Shown: in pieces, positions 35,336 to 45,461 of the stretch | How positions within the stretch are numbered: position 1 is the stretch's first letter | How the letters are laid out: the number at the start of each line of letters is the position of its first letter | Notes under the pieces: model-generated | What the model was told of the DNA's origin: nothing | Database searches by the model: none | Seen by the model: only the letters and a program-made list of their open reading frames with translations | Program-made: the position numbers and the translations under genes | Origin: Microvirga lotononidis | GTDB lineage: Bacteria; Pseudomonadota; Alphaproteobacteria; Rhizobiales; Beijerinckiaceae | Direction: 5' to 3' | DNA length: 64,000 bases | NCBI RefSeq assembly: GCF_034627025.1 | Contig: NZ_CP141049.1 | Coordinates: forward strand, 496,001-560,000

Positions 35336-35667
35336 GATGGGATTGCGACGGCTTCCGTCTCAGCGCGGTACTCGCCGCGATCATCGGCAGGGAATTCGAA
35401 CTGCGACAGCTTGTTGTGGTTCGTCGTCAGCATCTGGTCCGTGACCTCGAAGTTCAGGACCTTTTCGAAGTCGCTGCGGTTCTTATGGAGGCCTGCGACC
35501 TTCATCACGCAATCCGGGACCTCGGAGTAATAGGATTCCACCGACTTGAACCAACTTGGAGATTCCTGGCCGGCGGGTTCACGGATGGCGCTATCGGCGA
35601 TCATGAAACTCCGCCGGCGCTGAACGGCCAGGACGATGTTCAGCATGTCGTAGTTGAGGCTGCGCAT
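35332..35667 (-). CDS. Hypothetical protein, first of a four-gene cassette
   Basis: 111 residues from ATG 35667 (MRSLNYDMLNIVLAVQRRRSFMIADSAIREPAG). Contains SWFKSVESYYSEVPDCVMKVAGLHKNRSDFEKVLNFEV. Not recognised. A longer frame to 35706 exists; the sequence gacatccttgg upstream offers CAAGGATG as ribosome site for the shorter start. Confidence 0.5.
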   Translation of the reverse strand: MRSLNYDMLNIVLAVQRRRSFMIADSAIREPAGQESPSWFKSVESYYSEVPDCVMKVAGLHKNRSDFEKVLNFEVTDQMLTTNHNKLSQFEFPADDRGEYRAETEAVAIPS

Positions 35668-35872
35668 CGGACATCCTTGGGTGAGTTTTCGGGGAATAGT
35701 TCGCAAGTGAACCTCATTAAGTAGAACTACTTAGGGAAAGGATCCCTCTTCGAATTATTCCAAAGTTTAAGATCTTCTTCACCGGTTTAGCCAATTTTCG
35801 CCGCAACCCGATTTATTGCGCGTCAGGGGGCGCGTGCTTCCCGCGGCGATGCGGGCGGGTCATCGAAAGACA

Positions 35873-37564
35873 ATGCGTGCGCTCAATAATTTGAAGCTTC
35901 TCTCGAAGCTCGCCATTCCGGTTACAATCTTCGTCGCTGTTGCAATCGGGCTCGTCACCCTGGCAAAGTTCGGGCTCGACGATATGGCCCAGGACACTCA
36001 GGAGCTGGTCGAACAGGAGGTGGCTCGTCAGATGCTCACCCTGCAGATCAACGCCGAGGTCAACGAGACCACGACGCAGGAGAAGAACCTGATCCTCTTC
36101 AGTGATCCGGAGATGATCAAATCGGGCGATAAGACCTTCAGTACTTACAAGGGCCTGGCCCTAAAACATGCGGACGAATTGATCGCTCTCGCCGACACCC
36201 AGGAGCGGAAGACTTTCTACTCCGATCTGAAAGCCAACATCGTCAACTACTTTGGCCTTCTTGATAAAAGCGTGGACCGTGCCAAGGTCAACGATGATGA
36301 AGGTGCCCTTAAGATCTCAAATGGCGAGGGCCGGGATGCTCGTATCAAGCTGCGCAATCTCCTCACCGAACGGGTCGAGACCAGCAGGCAGTCTCTGGCG
36401 CAAGCGGCCGACGATGCCGATCAGCTTGCGGCCGATACCTCCCGCACCCTGATTGCGTCTGCTGCTGCTGGCATCATCGCGGCTCTTGGCTTGATCGGAG
36501 CGATCGTGATCTACGGCATCACCCGTCCGCTCGGCGCGATGACCGCGGCGATGGGCCGGCTGGCCAATGGCGACCTTGCTGTCGAGGTGAGTGGCACGGA
36601 GCGCAAGGACGAGGTCGGCGGGCTTGCCCGCTCGCTCCAGGTCTTCAAGGACAACGCCATTGAGGCACGCCGCCTCGCTGCCGAGCAGGCCGCCGAGGAC
36701 GAAGCCAAGATGCGCCGCGCCCAAGTCCTCGATCAGCTGACCAAGGACTTCGAGCGCAATGTCTCGGCCATGACCCAGGGTCTCGCCTCGGCCGCGACCG
36801 AGATGGAAGCGACCGCCCAGACCATGACGTCCATCGCGGACCAGACCAACAATCAGACCGTCAGCGCTGCCTCGGCGGCCGAGCAGACGTCGGCCAATGT
36901 GCAGACGGTCGCTGCCGCCACGGAGGAGCTGTCGATTTCGATCCGGGAGATCGCCTCGCAGGTGACCCAATCCTCGCGGATTGCCGAGCGCGCGGTTCAG
37001 GATGCCCAGCGTACCGACACGATCGTTCAGCAGCTTGCTGCCACTGCGGAGAGGATTGGCAACGTGATTGCCCTGATCAACTCGGTGGCCGGTCAGACCA
37101 ACCTGCTGGCACTCAACGCCACCATCGAGGCGGCGCGCGCCGGCGAGGCCGGAAAGGGCTTCGCGGTCGTGGCTTCCGAAGTGAAGGAGCTTGCCAACCA
37201 GACAGCGAAGGCGACGGACGAGATCTCGCAGCAGATCGCTTCGGTACAGCAGGCGACCCGAGAGGCTGTCCAGGCCATCCAGACGATCGCCCATACCATT
37301 GGGGAGATGTCGCAGATCTCGACTTCGATCGCGGCTGCCATGGAGGAGCAAGGCGCGGCCACCGGTGAGATCGCCCGCAACGTCCAGGAGGCCGCCCGTG
37401 GCACCGAGCACGTGACCGGGAACATCGGCGACGTACGCCGGGGTGCTGGCGAGACTGGGGCGGCGGCCTCTCAGGTCCTGAGTGCCGCTCAGGAGCTCGC
37501 TCGCCACTCCAACAGCCTCGGCGACGAAGTCGGCCAGTTCCTCCGGGGTGTGAAGGCAGCTTAA
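35873..37564 (+). CDS. Methyl-accepting chemotaxis protein
   Basis: 563 residues from ATG 35873. Order: cytoplasmic tip, TM1 ([19 protein letters not shown]), periplasmic four-helix-bundle sensor (residues 38-185), TM2 ([24 protein letters not shown]), HAMP ([25 protein letters not shown] and [19 protein letters not shown]), then the MA signalling domain with the hairpin tip [36 protein letters not shown]. The ligand domain is of the small 4HB type, so the stimulus is unknown. No che genes are nearby; it would signal to chromosomal CheA/CheW. Ends at a good terminator. Confidence 0.92.
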   Translation: MRALNNLKLLSKLAIPVTIFVAVAIGLVTLAKFGLDDMAQDTQELVEQEVARQMLTLQINAEVNETTTQEKNLILFSDPEMIKSGDKTFSTYKGLALKHADELIALADTQERKTFYSDLKANIVNYFGLLDKSVDRAKVNDDEGALKISNGEGRDARIKLRNLLTERVETSRQSLAQAADDADQLAADTSRTLIASAAAGIIAALGLIGAIVIYGITRPLGAMTAAMGRLANGDLAVEVSGTERKDEVGGLARSLQVFKDNAIEARRLAAEQAAEDEAKMRRAQVLDQLTKDFERNVSAMTQGLASAATEMEATAQTMTSIADQTNNQTVSAASAAEQTSANVQTVAAATEELSISIREIASQVTQSSRIAERAVQDAQRTDTIVQQLAATAERIGNVIALINSVAGQTNLLALNATIEAARAGEAGKGFAVVASEVKELANQTAKATDEISQQIASVQQATREAVQAIQTIAHTIGEMSQISTSIAAAMEEQGAATGEIARNVQEAARGTEHVTGNIGDVRRGAGETGAAASQVLSAAQELARHSNSLGDEVGQFLRGVKAA

Positions 37565-37645
37565 GGCAAGCTTTCGGAGCTATATGCCGGATATCGGCGG
37601 ACTGAGGTTCGCTGGGCGGCTTGCCCCGCGGCGAGCTGAAAACGG

Positions 37646-37680
37646 AAGGCGCCCCGACTGGGTAGGGGCGCCTTTCTTTT
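37646..37680 (+). terminator. Intrinsic terminator of the chemoreceptor gene
   Basis: AAGGCGCCCC / GGGGCGCCTT stem with a nine-base loop, followed by TCTTTT on the plus strand. About 80 bases after the stop codon. Confidence 0.85.
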
Positions 37681-37681
37681 C

Positions 37682-38124
37682 GGGCCGGCGGACCGCCGTC
37701 AGACCGGGCTGAGAGCAACCACCCCGAAGGTGACCCCTCCAAGAGACTTCGGAGTTCCGTTGAGCGGCGGGTACACCAGGTGTCCGGTGCCATATGTATG
37801 GTCCGGCCGTGCGTCGCAAGATGATGTTGGCAGACTAACGAACGTGAGAGCTGCATCAATGTATTCGGCCTCGTGGTGGAGCCTCAGCTCCGGGCCATCA
37901 TGGGTATCCGCGCGCATCCAAGACTCGCTAGCTGAAAGACCTCGATGGGCCATCATGGCACCCAGTCTCATGGTTGCGCCGGGCAGACCGTTCGTCCATC
38001 TCCTTCGTTACCTCGCAGACCTCGGCGGGAAAGTCGTTGATTACCTGACTGACGTCATCATCACATCCTCAGTGTTGAGGGTTCATCCGAGCCGGTTCCG
38101 GAAACGCTCACGCGCAAGTTCGTC
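37682..38124. other. Spacer between chemoreceptor and IS110 element
   Basis: About 440 bases. A 90-codon minus-strand frame (37699-37971) lacks a ribosome site and recognisable features; a long plus-strand frame crosses into the IS and is likely chance. One end of the IS110-family element should lie in the right-hand part, but no terminal repeat could be fixed. Confidence 0.35.
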
Positions 38125-38678
38125 TCACATCGTATGAGAGGCGCTCCGGGGCTGATAGCCATGCCCTCGCGCCAGCACCGCCCAGGCGATGCGGGCGAGC
38201 TTGTTGGCGAGCGCAATTACCAGCATGTTGCGGTGCAGCCGTCGTCCCGCGGCCTCGATCCAGGACCACAAGCCCAATCGCGCCCTATGCGGGCGAGTCA
38301 GCAACACGATGTGAGCCGCCTGCACGAACAGCGTCCGCAGGTACTTGTTGCCGCGTTTGGAGATCTTGCCCAGGATCGTGCGGTCGCCGGTCGATTCCTG
38401 CTTCGGCACCAGCCCGAGCCAAGCCCCGAAGTCGCGCCCCTGCTTGAACCCGGCACCCGTTCCAACCGCCGCTACCATGGCCGACGAGATGATCGGCCCC
38501 ACGCCCGGCACGCTCATCAGGCGCTGACAATGCTCGTCCTGGGCCGCGAGCGCCTCGATCTCGGCCGAGACATGGGCGATGCGCTCATCCAGCCGGTGCC
38601 AATCCTCCATCAGGTCAGAGACGAGGCGCACCAGCCGAGGCGAAAGCACCTCAGAGGACGAGCCCAGAATGCCGGGCA

Positions 38679-38687
38679 GTGCCTGCC
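38679..38687. repeat. Target-site duplication, left copy
   Basis: GTGCCTGCC directly before the left terminal repeat; identical to 40214-40222. Confidence 0.95.
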
Positions 38688-40213
38688 CTTTCAATTACCC
38701 ACATCTCCGGGGTAAGGGCCGCTCCAGCTTGCAAGACGTGGCTTGGGCGTGATTCCTTGTTGGGCACCCGTTCAGATGGAGGGGTACCATGGATCCGATG
38801 CTCGAGGGTGCCGCGTGGCTCGATGAGGAGCTGGCCGGATCGACCTTTGCCGATGCCCGGCTGGACCAGCGTCTGCGGCGGCTCCTGGAGCAGCTCGGCG
38901 GGGCGATGGGAGCAAGCCTGCCGCTGGCCTGCCAGGACTGGGCCGCCACCAAAGCCGCGTATCGCTTCTTCGACAACGATCGCGTCAGCGAGGCTCAGAT
39001 CCTGGCCGGCCACTTCGCCGCCACCGCCAGCCGCCTGGCCGCGACTGAGGGGCCGATCCTCATCCTTCATGACACCACTGAGTTCGTCTATCACCGGGTC
39101 CGGCCCGAGCCGATCGGCCTGACCGGGCAATATCCCTGCCGCAACACCAGTTACGATCGCCGCCAGTTCTATACCGTCTGTGGTCTTCTGATGCACTCAA
39201 GCCTCGGTGTCACGCCGGGCGGGTTGCCGCTGGGACTGTGCGCGATCAAGTTCTGGACCCGCGCCAGCTTCAAGGGCACGAGCACCCTCAAGCGGCATAT
39301 CAACCCGACGCGGGTGCCGATCGAGCAGAAAGAGAGCCTCCGTTGGCTCGAGAACATGCGCCAGGCATCCGGACTTGCTGCCGATCCGGCGCGGTGCATC
39401 CACATCGGTGATCGCGAGGGCGACATCTATGAGCTGTTCGTCACGGCGCACGAACTCGGCACGCACTTTCTCGTGCGCAGCAGCGTCGACCGGCGGGCGG
39501 ATGACGGCACCCGGACGATCATCGCAGCCATGGACGAGGTGCCGGGCTTGGGCGAGCACTGGATCGAGGTGCGCGACGACAAGGGCAAGAGCGGCCGGGC
39601 CCACCTTACCATCAAGTACCAGCGCCTTCATGTGTTGCCGCCCCTCGCCAAGCGGAAGCGCTATCCTGCTCTCGAACTCACCGTGATCTGCGCTGATGAG
39701 CGAGGAACACCCGAGAACCGCCCGCCGATCCAGTGGCGCCTCCTCACCGATCTGCCCGTCACGTGCGTTGATGAGGCGGTCGAGAAGATCGGCTGGTACG
39801 TCCTGCGCTGGAAGATCGAGCTGTTCCACAAGATCCTGAAATCGGGCTGCCGCGCCGAGGATGCGAAACTCCGCTCGGCCGAGCGGCTGGTCAATCTGCT
39901 GGCGCTGTTCTGCATCCTGGCATGGCGGGTGTTCTGGCTGACGATGCTCAATCGGACGGCACCCACGGCATCTCCACGCCTGGTGTTCACCCCGCTCGAG
40001 ATCCGCCTGCTCGATCAACTGATCAAGGACAAGGCGTCGTCACCGGCGCCAACACTGCCCCACTATCTGACCAAGATGGCCCGGCTTGGCGGCTATCTCG
40101 CGCGCGCCAAGGATCCGCCGCCCGGCAACATGGTCCTGTGGTGCGGCCTCTCGCGCTTCACCGATATCGAACTGGGCGCCTCCCTCGGCATGAGGCTTGT
40201 GGGTAATTGAAAG
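38688..40213 (+). mobile_element. Complete IS4-family (IS50-like) insertion sequence
   Basis: 1526 bp with 16-bp perfect inverted terminal repeats CTTTCAATTACCCACA (38688-38703) and its complement (40198-40213). Both sides carry the 9-bp direct repeat GTGCCTGCC. Length, TIR and 9-bp duplication are as for IS50/Tn5-type elements. One transposase gene fills it. It is inserted in the IS110-family transposase gene. Confidence 0.95.
38789..40210 (+). CDS. IS4-family transposase, Tn5-like
   Basis: 473 residues, full length and open. Tn5-type layout: N-terminal end-binding region AWLDEELAGSTFADARLDQRLRRLLEQLGG and DWAATKAAYRFFDN; DDE residues in LILHDTTEF, IHIGDREGDIYELF and the YREK-type segment GWYVLRWKIELFHKILKSGCRAEDAKL (Y, R, E, K present). 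The stop codon lies inside the right terminal repeat. It should be active if expressed. Confidence 0.93.
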   Translation: MDPMLEGAAWLDEELAGSTFADARLDQRLRRLLEQLGGAMGASLPLACQDWAATKAAYRFFDNDRVSEAQILAGHFAATASRLAATEGPILILHDTTEFVYHRVRPEPIGLTGQYPCRNTSYDRRQFYTVCGLLMHSSLGVTPGGLPLGLCAIKFWTRASFKGTSTLKRHINPTRVPIEQKESLRWLENMRQASGLAADPARCIHIGDREGDIYELFVTAHELGTHFLVRSSVDRRADDGTRTIIAAMDEVPGLGEHWIEVRDDKGKSGRAHLTIKYQRLHVLPPLAKRKRYPALELTVICADERGTPENRPPIQWRLLTDLPVTCVDEAVEKIGWYVLRWKIELFHKILKSGCRAEDAKLRSAERLVNLLALFCILAWRVFWLTMLNRTAPTASPRLVFTPLEIRLLDQLIKDKASSPAPTLPHYLTKMARLGGYLARAKDPPPGNMVLWCGLSRFTDIELGASLGMRLVGN

Positions 40214-40222
40214 GTGCCTGCC
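40214..40222. repeat. Target-site duplication, right copy
   Basis: GTGCCTGCC directly after the right terminal repeat; identical to 38679-38687. Identity of both copies and of both TIRs suggests a recent insertion. Confidence 0.95.
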
Positions 40223-40870
40223 GCAAGGGCGCAAGCCCCTGGCGTACAGTGATGCCGCGCTCGAGCAGGAAGCCGCGGATCTGGTTGGTGACGCCCGTGC
40301 GCTGGCTGACCAGGCGCGAGCGCACCCGGTGCAAGGCGAGCAGATCCATCTGGTCGGGGGTCTTGATCGCCACGAAGGACATGGTGGGCCGTTGCACCGC
40401 CTCAGCAATGGCCTCTGCGTCGCGATAGTCGTTCTTGTGCCCCTTGAGAAATGGTTTGACGTACTGGGCCGGGATCAGGCGTACATCGTGACCGAGCGCT
40501 TGTAGCTGACGGCCGATGTGGTGGGCTCCGGCACAGGCTTCCATGCCGATCAGGCACGGCGGGAGGTTGGCCAGCCGCTGCGGGAGCTGGGAGCGGGAAA
40601 GCTTGATCCGCAGCACGATGGCGCCGCGCTGATCCTGACCGACAAGGTGGAAGCTGTTCTTGCCCAGATCGATGCCCAGCGTGGCAATGGCGGCAGAGGA
40701 AGAAGACCGTGACATGGGACGTGCTCCTTACGTGGCTCGAAGCCCCACAGCTTACGAACAAGCGGGGCAGGAGCCCGGCCGGACCATTCCATTAACTGAC
40801 CTTCCCGCTAGCGGGTTGACGCAGGCGATCCTGATTCAAGGTAGGCAGGGGCGTGCTGGTCCGAAAACCC

Positions 40871-42997
40871 TCAAGGCTTGCGGAACGACACTACGTTGGC
40901 GGGCTCGCAGGCTGGCGTGACTAGGGACGCTATCGCATGTTCCAACTCATCGCGACGGAAGGGCTTGGGCAGTCGCGGGAGAGCAAGCCCGGCCCGCTCC
41001 GGCAGCTCGGCATGGCCGCTGGCCAGAAGGATCGGCATGGTCGGCCACTTCGCCCGGATCCGCTCTGCCAACTCCAGCCCTGTCATGCCCGGCATGGCGT
41101 GGTCGGTCACCACCAGATCAATGGACGTGTTTTCCCGGAGGACCCTCAGGGCTGCCTCGGCGGACGAGGCCTCCACCACCGTATGGCCGAGATCTTCCAG
41201 CATGGCAGCCGTCCCGGTCATCACCAGCGGATCGTCCTCGACCAACAGCACCGTGCAGGTGCGATGCTCCGCACGGGCTTGCTCACTGCCGGCAGACGCT
41301 TCCGTCAACGTCTCGCCCTGAGGCAGCCAGATCTTAGCCGTCGTGCCCTTGCCCACTTGGCTCGTCAGCGTCAGGGTGCCGCCGGACTGGACGGCGAGCC
41401 CGTGGATCATCGACAGACCCAAGCCCGTTCCCTTGCCAACTCCCTTGGTCGTGAAGAAGGGCTCAATGGCGCGGGCCAGGGTGGCCGCATCCATGCCCAT
41501 GCCGGTGTCGCTCACTGACACGCAGACATAGGCTCCCGGCGGGAGGCTGTTCCCGTCGCCATCCGCCACATCTTCCGGATTCGCCGAGATGGTGATCGTG
41601 CCGCTGGTCGGCATGGCATCGCGGGCATTCACTGCCAGGTTGAGCAGCGCCATTTCCAGCTGGTTCGGATCCACCTTGACCGGCGGCAGGCCCGCGGGAA
41701 AGCGGGTGACGATCTCGATGCTCGGGCCCAAGGCACGCGCCAGCAGGTCGGTCATGCCAGCGACTAGTTGCGGCACGTCGACGGCTTGTGGCGTGAGATC
41801 CTGGCGGCGCGAGAAGGCCAGCAGCCGCTGGGTCAGAGCAGCCCCGCGCTGGGCGCCCTGGATGGCGCCCTCCAGCAGCCGCCTGGCCCGGTCATCATCC
41901 TTGATGCGCTTGCGCAGCAGATCGAGGTTGCCGAGGATCACTGCCAGCAGGTTGTTGAAGTCATGCGCGATACCACCCGTGAGCTGGCCAATGCTCTCCA
42001 TCTTCTGCGCCTGCAACAGGCGCTGCTCGGCGGCATGACGCTGTTCACTCTCATGCCGAAGCTGGATGAGGGCTGCCTGTTCGGCCTGGGCGCGTCGAAG
42101 CGCCAGCCAGGAGACCAACCACAGGATCAGAGCGGACAGGACCGCGACCACTCCATAGACCACCAGATTGCGGTACCAGTGTCCCAGCACGACGGCGGCA
42201 TCAATCCCGAAGGCGACATAAACCGGGTAATCGCCGACATGGCGGTAGGCATAATACCGCTCGCGCTGGTCGGTCGATGAGGTTCCAAACAACACGCTTC
42301 CGTCGGACTGGGCTGCGATGCTGCGCATGAGAATGTTGTCCGGCCCGAGGCGGCTGTAGGCCACCTGCGTGGGAGACCGGGCCAGGATCGAGCCGTCTTC
42401 GCGGATTAGGGCTGCCGCATGGGGTCCCGGCGGGGCTGCCTCCCGGAAGAAGCGGCTGAAGTACTCAGGGCTGAGCGCGACATGGATGATGCCATCGAAG
42501 TGACCCTCGGGAGTCGATCGACGGCGGCTGACGGCGAACGACGACTTGCTGGTGGCCTTGCCCTGGAACACTGCGCTGATGTAGGTGCCGGCATCGCGGC
42601 CGCGCTGGGCCTGAAAGAACTCGCGCTCGTCAATGGTGACATTGGTGTCCCACGGTTGGCTGCCCGCCCGAACATGCCCGGTGGCATCCGTGATCCAGAT
42701 CGAGACCGCCTGTTCCAAGGGCGCCTTGAGCCTTTGGAGGAAGACACTGGTCTCAGGGGCTGCGATCTCGTCCCAGGACATGCCATGGGTGCGGTCCTCG
42801 ACCCTCCCGATCACGAGCTCGACTGTGTCGAACACCTTGCGGGCATGCTCGTGCAGGATCGCGGTCGTGCGGGTGATGGTTTCCTCGTTGTCGCGCAGAA
42901 CTTCCGTCCGGTTCCAGACTCCGGCGGCCGCGAACACGACAGCGGGCACGAGCAGCGCGGCGACCAGCAGCAGCTGGTGCAGGCGGACAGAGGGCAT
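40871..42997 (-). CDS. Hybrid sensor histidine kinase with C-terminal receiver
   Basis: 708 residues from ATG 42997. TM1 (LLLVAALLVPAVVFAAAGVW), a periplasmic double-Cache-like sensor (residues 35-280: DGIIHVALSPEYFSRFF, RYYAYRHVGDYPVYVAFGID), TM2 (YGVVAVLSALILWLVSWLAL), HisKA with SIGQLTGGIAHDFNNLLAVILGNLDLL (phospho-His), HATPase (NLAVNARDAMP, DTGMGM, FFTTKGVGKGTGLGLSMIHGL) and a receiver domain (LLVEDDPLVM, DLVVTDHAMPGMTG with the phospho-Asp, LPKPF). The HDFNN kinases with fused receivers are common in rhizobia. No separate regulator is adjacent. The longer frame from 43183 is unlikely. Confidence 0.9.
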   Translation of the reverse strand: MPSVRLHQLLLVAALLVPAVVFAAAGVWNRTEVLRDNEETITRTTAILHEHARKVFDTVELVIGRVEDRTHGMSWDEIAAPETSVFLQRLKAPLEQAVSIWITDATGHVRAGSQPWDTNVTIDEREFFQAQRGRDAGTYISAVFQGKATSKSSFAVSRRRSTPEGHFDGIIHVALSPEYFSRFFREAAPPGPHAAALIREDGSILARSPTQVAYSRLGPDNILMRSIAAQSDGSVLFGTSSTDQRERYYAYRHVGDYPVYVAFGIDAAVVLGHWYRNLVVYGVVAVLSALILWLVSWLALRRAQAEQAALIQLRHESEQRHAAEQRLLQAQKMESIGQLTGGIAHDFNNLLAVILGNLDLLRKRIKDDDRARRLLEGAIQGAQRGAALTQRLLAFSRRQDLTPQAVDVPQLVAGMTDLLARALGPSIEIVTRFPAGLPPVKVDPNQLEMALLNLAVNARDAMPTSGTITISANPEDVADGDGNSLPPGAYVCVSVSDTGMGMDAATLARAIEPFFTTKGVGKGTGLGLSMIHGLAVQSGGTLTLTSQVGKGTTAKIWLPQGETLTEASAGSEQARAEHRTCTVLLVEDDPLVMTGTAAMLEDLGHTVVEASSAEAALRVLRENTSIDLVVTDHAMPGMTGLELAERIRAKWPTMPILLASGHAELPERAGLALPRLPKPFRRDELEHAIASLVTPACEPANVVSFRKP

Positions 42998-43195
42998 CGA
43001 CACAAGAGGTTCCGAGCTGAGTCCAGGTGGGAAGCGATGAGGCACGATAGGCACCGGTGGATTCAGCCGGTGCTCTGTGGTGGGATTACATGGGTCTAGG
43101 CTGAGGGTAAGGCAACCCTTGGAGCGCTCTGTGCCTATCATGAGACCGCTAGGTGAAGTGCACCGGGAAACCTTCAGATGCAACGCAACGCGGGC

Positions 43196-43423
43196 TCAGG
43201 CGGCGCTGTACCCGTCGCGGGTCGAATCCCAGATGATCGCGCGGCCTCCTTCCGGCTCGTCGACCAGCACCTGGACCCTCCGGCCGTAGGCTGCCGTGCG
43301 GGAGGCGACCTGGACGGCAGCCTTGATGGCCTCGGGAAGGGTTGGGCAACGAGCCACGATGATCTCGCTGCTGACGACCGTCCACAGGCCGCCGATTGGC
43401 TGAATTACGAAGTAGTCGTCCAC
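43196..43423 (-). CDS. Small DUF2188-like protein
   Basis: 75 residues: DDYFVIQPIGGLWTVVSSEIIVARCPTLPEAIKAAVQVASRTAAYGRRVQVLVDEPEGG. The beta-beta-alpha-beta pattern (query-like strand, 'A...A...A' helix, final strand) resembles the small DUF2188 proteins. It lies upstream of the histidine kinase gene, 200 bases from its start, in the same direction, and could be in its transcript. Confidence 0.6.
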   Translation of the reverse strand: MDDYFVIQPIGGLWTVVSSEIIVARCPTLPEAIKAAVQVASRTAAYGRRVQVLVDEPEGGRAIIWDSTRDGYSAA

Positions 43424-43615
43424 TGCCCTGCCCCAGCAAGACGAGCTGAGATATCGCGGCCGTCTGACTGATCAAGGCCTGCTGAAGCGGGCCACGGTGG
43501 CATGCGACCCGGTAGCCAATGCATTGCGGCCTTAAGTCGAAGATTTCCGCAGGTGGCGCGACCCAGACGCTCAGGCTTCTAGCGCGTTTGACAGGAGCAG
43601 ATGGCAGCAGTTGCC

Positions 43616-44455
43616 CTACCATGCATGAATCGGCTTGTTGGGCGTCTCCGTGAGGAAGCCTTCGGGGGGCTCCGCATCCGTGTAGTAGTAGGTGTCGAAA
43701 TCGACCGCAGCATTGGCGTTGATCCTGCGCACGGCCCGGCGAGGCTGATCCAAAGATAGGCCATGGGGCAGCCGTAACTTGATGGCCCGTGGGCCAAGGC
43801 TGCCCCTCGTCCGAGCCTGGACGCGGAAGCCCCGTGCTTTCAGCTTCGTAAGATCAGCATCGGTCAGCCCTGAGGCAACAAGGGTGTATTTCGCCCGCTG
43901 TGGGTTGACCCGCACGTCGCGTGCCTTCGCAGAGGCTGTCGGGCGATGCCCCTGCGCTGGTCCGTGACGAACCCGCGCGCGAGCGGTCCCATGGTGCTGA
44001 GCGGAGCCTGTGCCCTTGTGGCTGATGTCTCCTCCGCCAGGGTTGGTGTTCTTATCCGCATTGCCTACATTGCGCCCGGAAGGATCATTTCCGCCGCGGC
44101 TGGCACCTCCACCATTACCGTTGCTGTTTCCTCCGCCGTGATCGCCGGCGCCCTTGGCACTTCCACCGCGGCCGTTTCCGCCCCCGCCATTGCCGGATTT
44201 CGCGAGAGCGAAAGAACCCTCAATATGAGGCAGGAGGGCGTGAGTGATATGGAAACGGACGACCATCGGACAGCATACGGCGATCATCGAAGCCGCGACC
44301 AGAAGAGCAGTCTGTCGGCGAGACAAGGTCGCTATATCGCGTTGGCGCTGACACGACCTGACCCCTGATCCGGTCCCACAGGAAGGATAGAGCCTCGCCC
44401 CACAGGTTGGCTCGGTTGCGTCTGTCGTGGTTTGCACATCTCCTGCCCCGTCCAA
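43616..44455 (-). CDS. Gly/Asn-rich secreted or anchored protein
   Basis: 279 residues in the longest frame. A hydrophobic helix ALLVAASMIAVCCPMVV is followed by a low-complexity block of Gly, Asn, Ser (about residues 88-140, SGNGGGGNGRGG type), a basic His/Arg segment, and a folded C-terminus: YTLVASGLTDADLTKLKARGFRVQARTRGSLGPRAIKLRLPHGLSLDQPRRAVRRINANAAVDFDTYYYTD. That end resembles the pro-region before S8 peptidase domains, but no peptidase follows, so it may be a truncated or stand-alone form. The start is uncertain. Confidence 0.5.
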   Translation of the reverse strand: MDGAGDVQTTTDATEPTCGARLYPSCGTGSGVRSCQRQRDIATLSRRQTALLVAASMIAVCCPMVVRFHITHALLPHIEGSFALAKSGNGGGGNGRGGSAKGAGDHGGGNSNGNGGGASRGGNDPSGRNVGNADKNTNPGGGDISHKGTGSAQHHGTARARVRHGPAQGHRPTASAKARDVRVNPQRAKYTLVASGLTDADLTKLKARGFRVQARTRGSLGPRAIKLRLPHGLSLDQPRRAVRRINANAAVDFDTYYYTDAEPPEGFLTETPNKPIHAW

Positions 44456-44794
44456 CTCAACCTATTCGCGCTTAGGATGAAGAACGAACAGGGTGCGGGT
44501 TTATTCCCTCAGCAGGTAGCCAACCTATTGCTTCCTGCGTGCTGAAGCATCCTGTCGGGAGTGCCGCATCAGGCGGCCCTTCGCTTGCTTATGCGTCTCG
44601 TTCTGGTCAATCTCCGCTGATGGTCTTTGGCCAGCATTGCCGTCTCCGCAACGATCGCCGTTGCCGGGATGATGATCCTGCGAGATATGATCAAATCCAC
44701 TCCGCAGCATCGTGCTTAGCTCGGAGCAACGTTTGCCCTTGCAGGCAAGCCTCTCTCGAGCCCCTGGGTCAGGATCCGAGCCCTGCGCCCCAGG
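44456..44794. other. Spacer with no supported gene
   Basis: About 340 bases. Short frames on both strands (one of 61 codons on the minus strand, polar and unremarkable) have no ribosome sites. No hairpin or repeat of note. Confidence 0.35.
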
Positions 44795-45330
44795 TCACCA
44801 AGCCATCACGTCGAAGCGGTAACCGGGCCGAGGCCTTCCTTGATGCCCGCCCTTTGATGCGGCCAGGGCGTTGGGCTCGGCAAGGCATTGGATTGGCATC
44901 CAGATCATACGGGTGACCTCGCTTGGATGCGCGAACAAGGCCTCTGCATCGGTGACGACGCCCACGACTGGCATCGTCCGGTAGCACTTACCAACCGTAA
45001 TCTCATCCAACAAGGCGATAAATGAGCACGCATCAGGGGACAGCCCGACCTCTTCCTGGGTCTCGCGTAGAGCCGTTTCGACCGCATCGCGATTGCTGGG
45101 TTCGGCTCGTCCGCCGGGGAACTCAGATCTCTACCTTGGGAGCGTAGCGCCGGCGCCCGCGAGGTGAGGAGCACCTTGTCTCCAGCGGAAGTGCACCGGA
45201 TGCCGACGAGAACAGCGGCCCGGTCCAATTTAGCAGTTTCGACTTGGGTGGGAATATGTCGAGCACGACGCTCAAGGTCGAGCTGCACAGGAAGCTCCCG
45301 GAGATAGCAGAGGAGAGTCAAGCCATATGG
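44795..45330 (-). pseudogene. Nudix hydrolase (CoA pyrophosphatase-like), one-base frameshift
   Basis: The N-terminal part (LDRAAVLVGIRCTSAGDKVLLTSRAPALRSQ) and the part carrying the Nudix box (FPGGRAEPSNRDAVETALRETQEEVGL, then VVGVVTDAEALFAHPSEVTRMIWMPIQCLAEP) are in different minus-strand frames. Adding one T near 45119-45124 joins them as LSFPGGRAEP. The layout FPGG-Rx-(E/D)P...ALRExxEExGL is that of CoA-diphosphate hydrolases. The 5' end is not certain; no convincing start was found. Third case in the window of a frame broken at a short run. Confidence 0.65.
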
Positions 45331-45461
45331 GTGGACGATTCTGTCATCCGCACATCCGCTGGACGGATCCCCACCGATGTGAGAGCCGGCCCATGGTCGA
45401 GGCCGTCTGCCGGTTCGGCCTCTTGGTCGAGCCGACGTTGCGCTTCCGAGGACCCTCAATC

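Larger units (their letters stand above)
38125..40715 (-). mobile_element. IS110-family transposase gene split by another IS
   Basis: The N-terminal half is encoded at 40214-40715 (IATLGIDLGKNSFHLVGQDQ, CLIGMEACAGAHHIGRQLQALGHDVRLIP, GHKNDYRDAEAIAEAV: the DEDD RuvC-like residues) and the C-terminal half at 38125-38687 (ALPGILGSS, CQRLMSVPGVGPIISSAMVAAVGTGAGFKQGRDFGAWLGLVPKQESTGDRTILGKISKRGNKYLRTL: the transposase_20 domain with the catalytic Ser region). Removing the inserted IS and one target copy restores a single frame of about 350 residues (PLRQ-ALPGIL). The element was therefore intact when hit and is now dead. Confidence 0.9.

Noticed and set aside
36317..37507. 396-residue minus-strand frame
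   Set aside because: Complete shadow of the chemoreceptor gene; rich in Arg/Leu/Gly/His without domain.
39197..40018. 273-residue minus-strand frame inside the IS
   Set aside because: Antisense shadow of the transposase gene.
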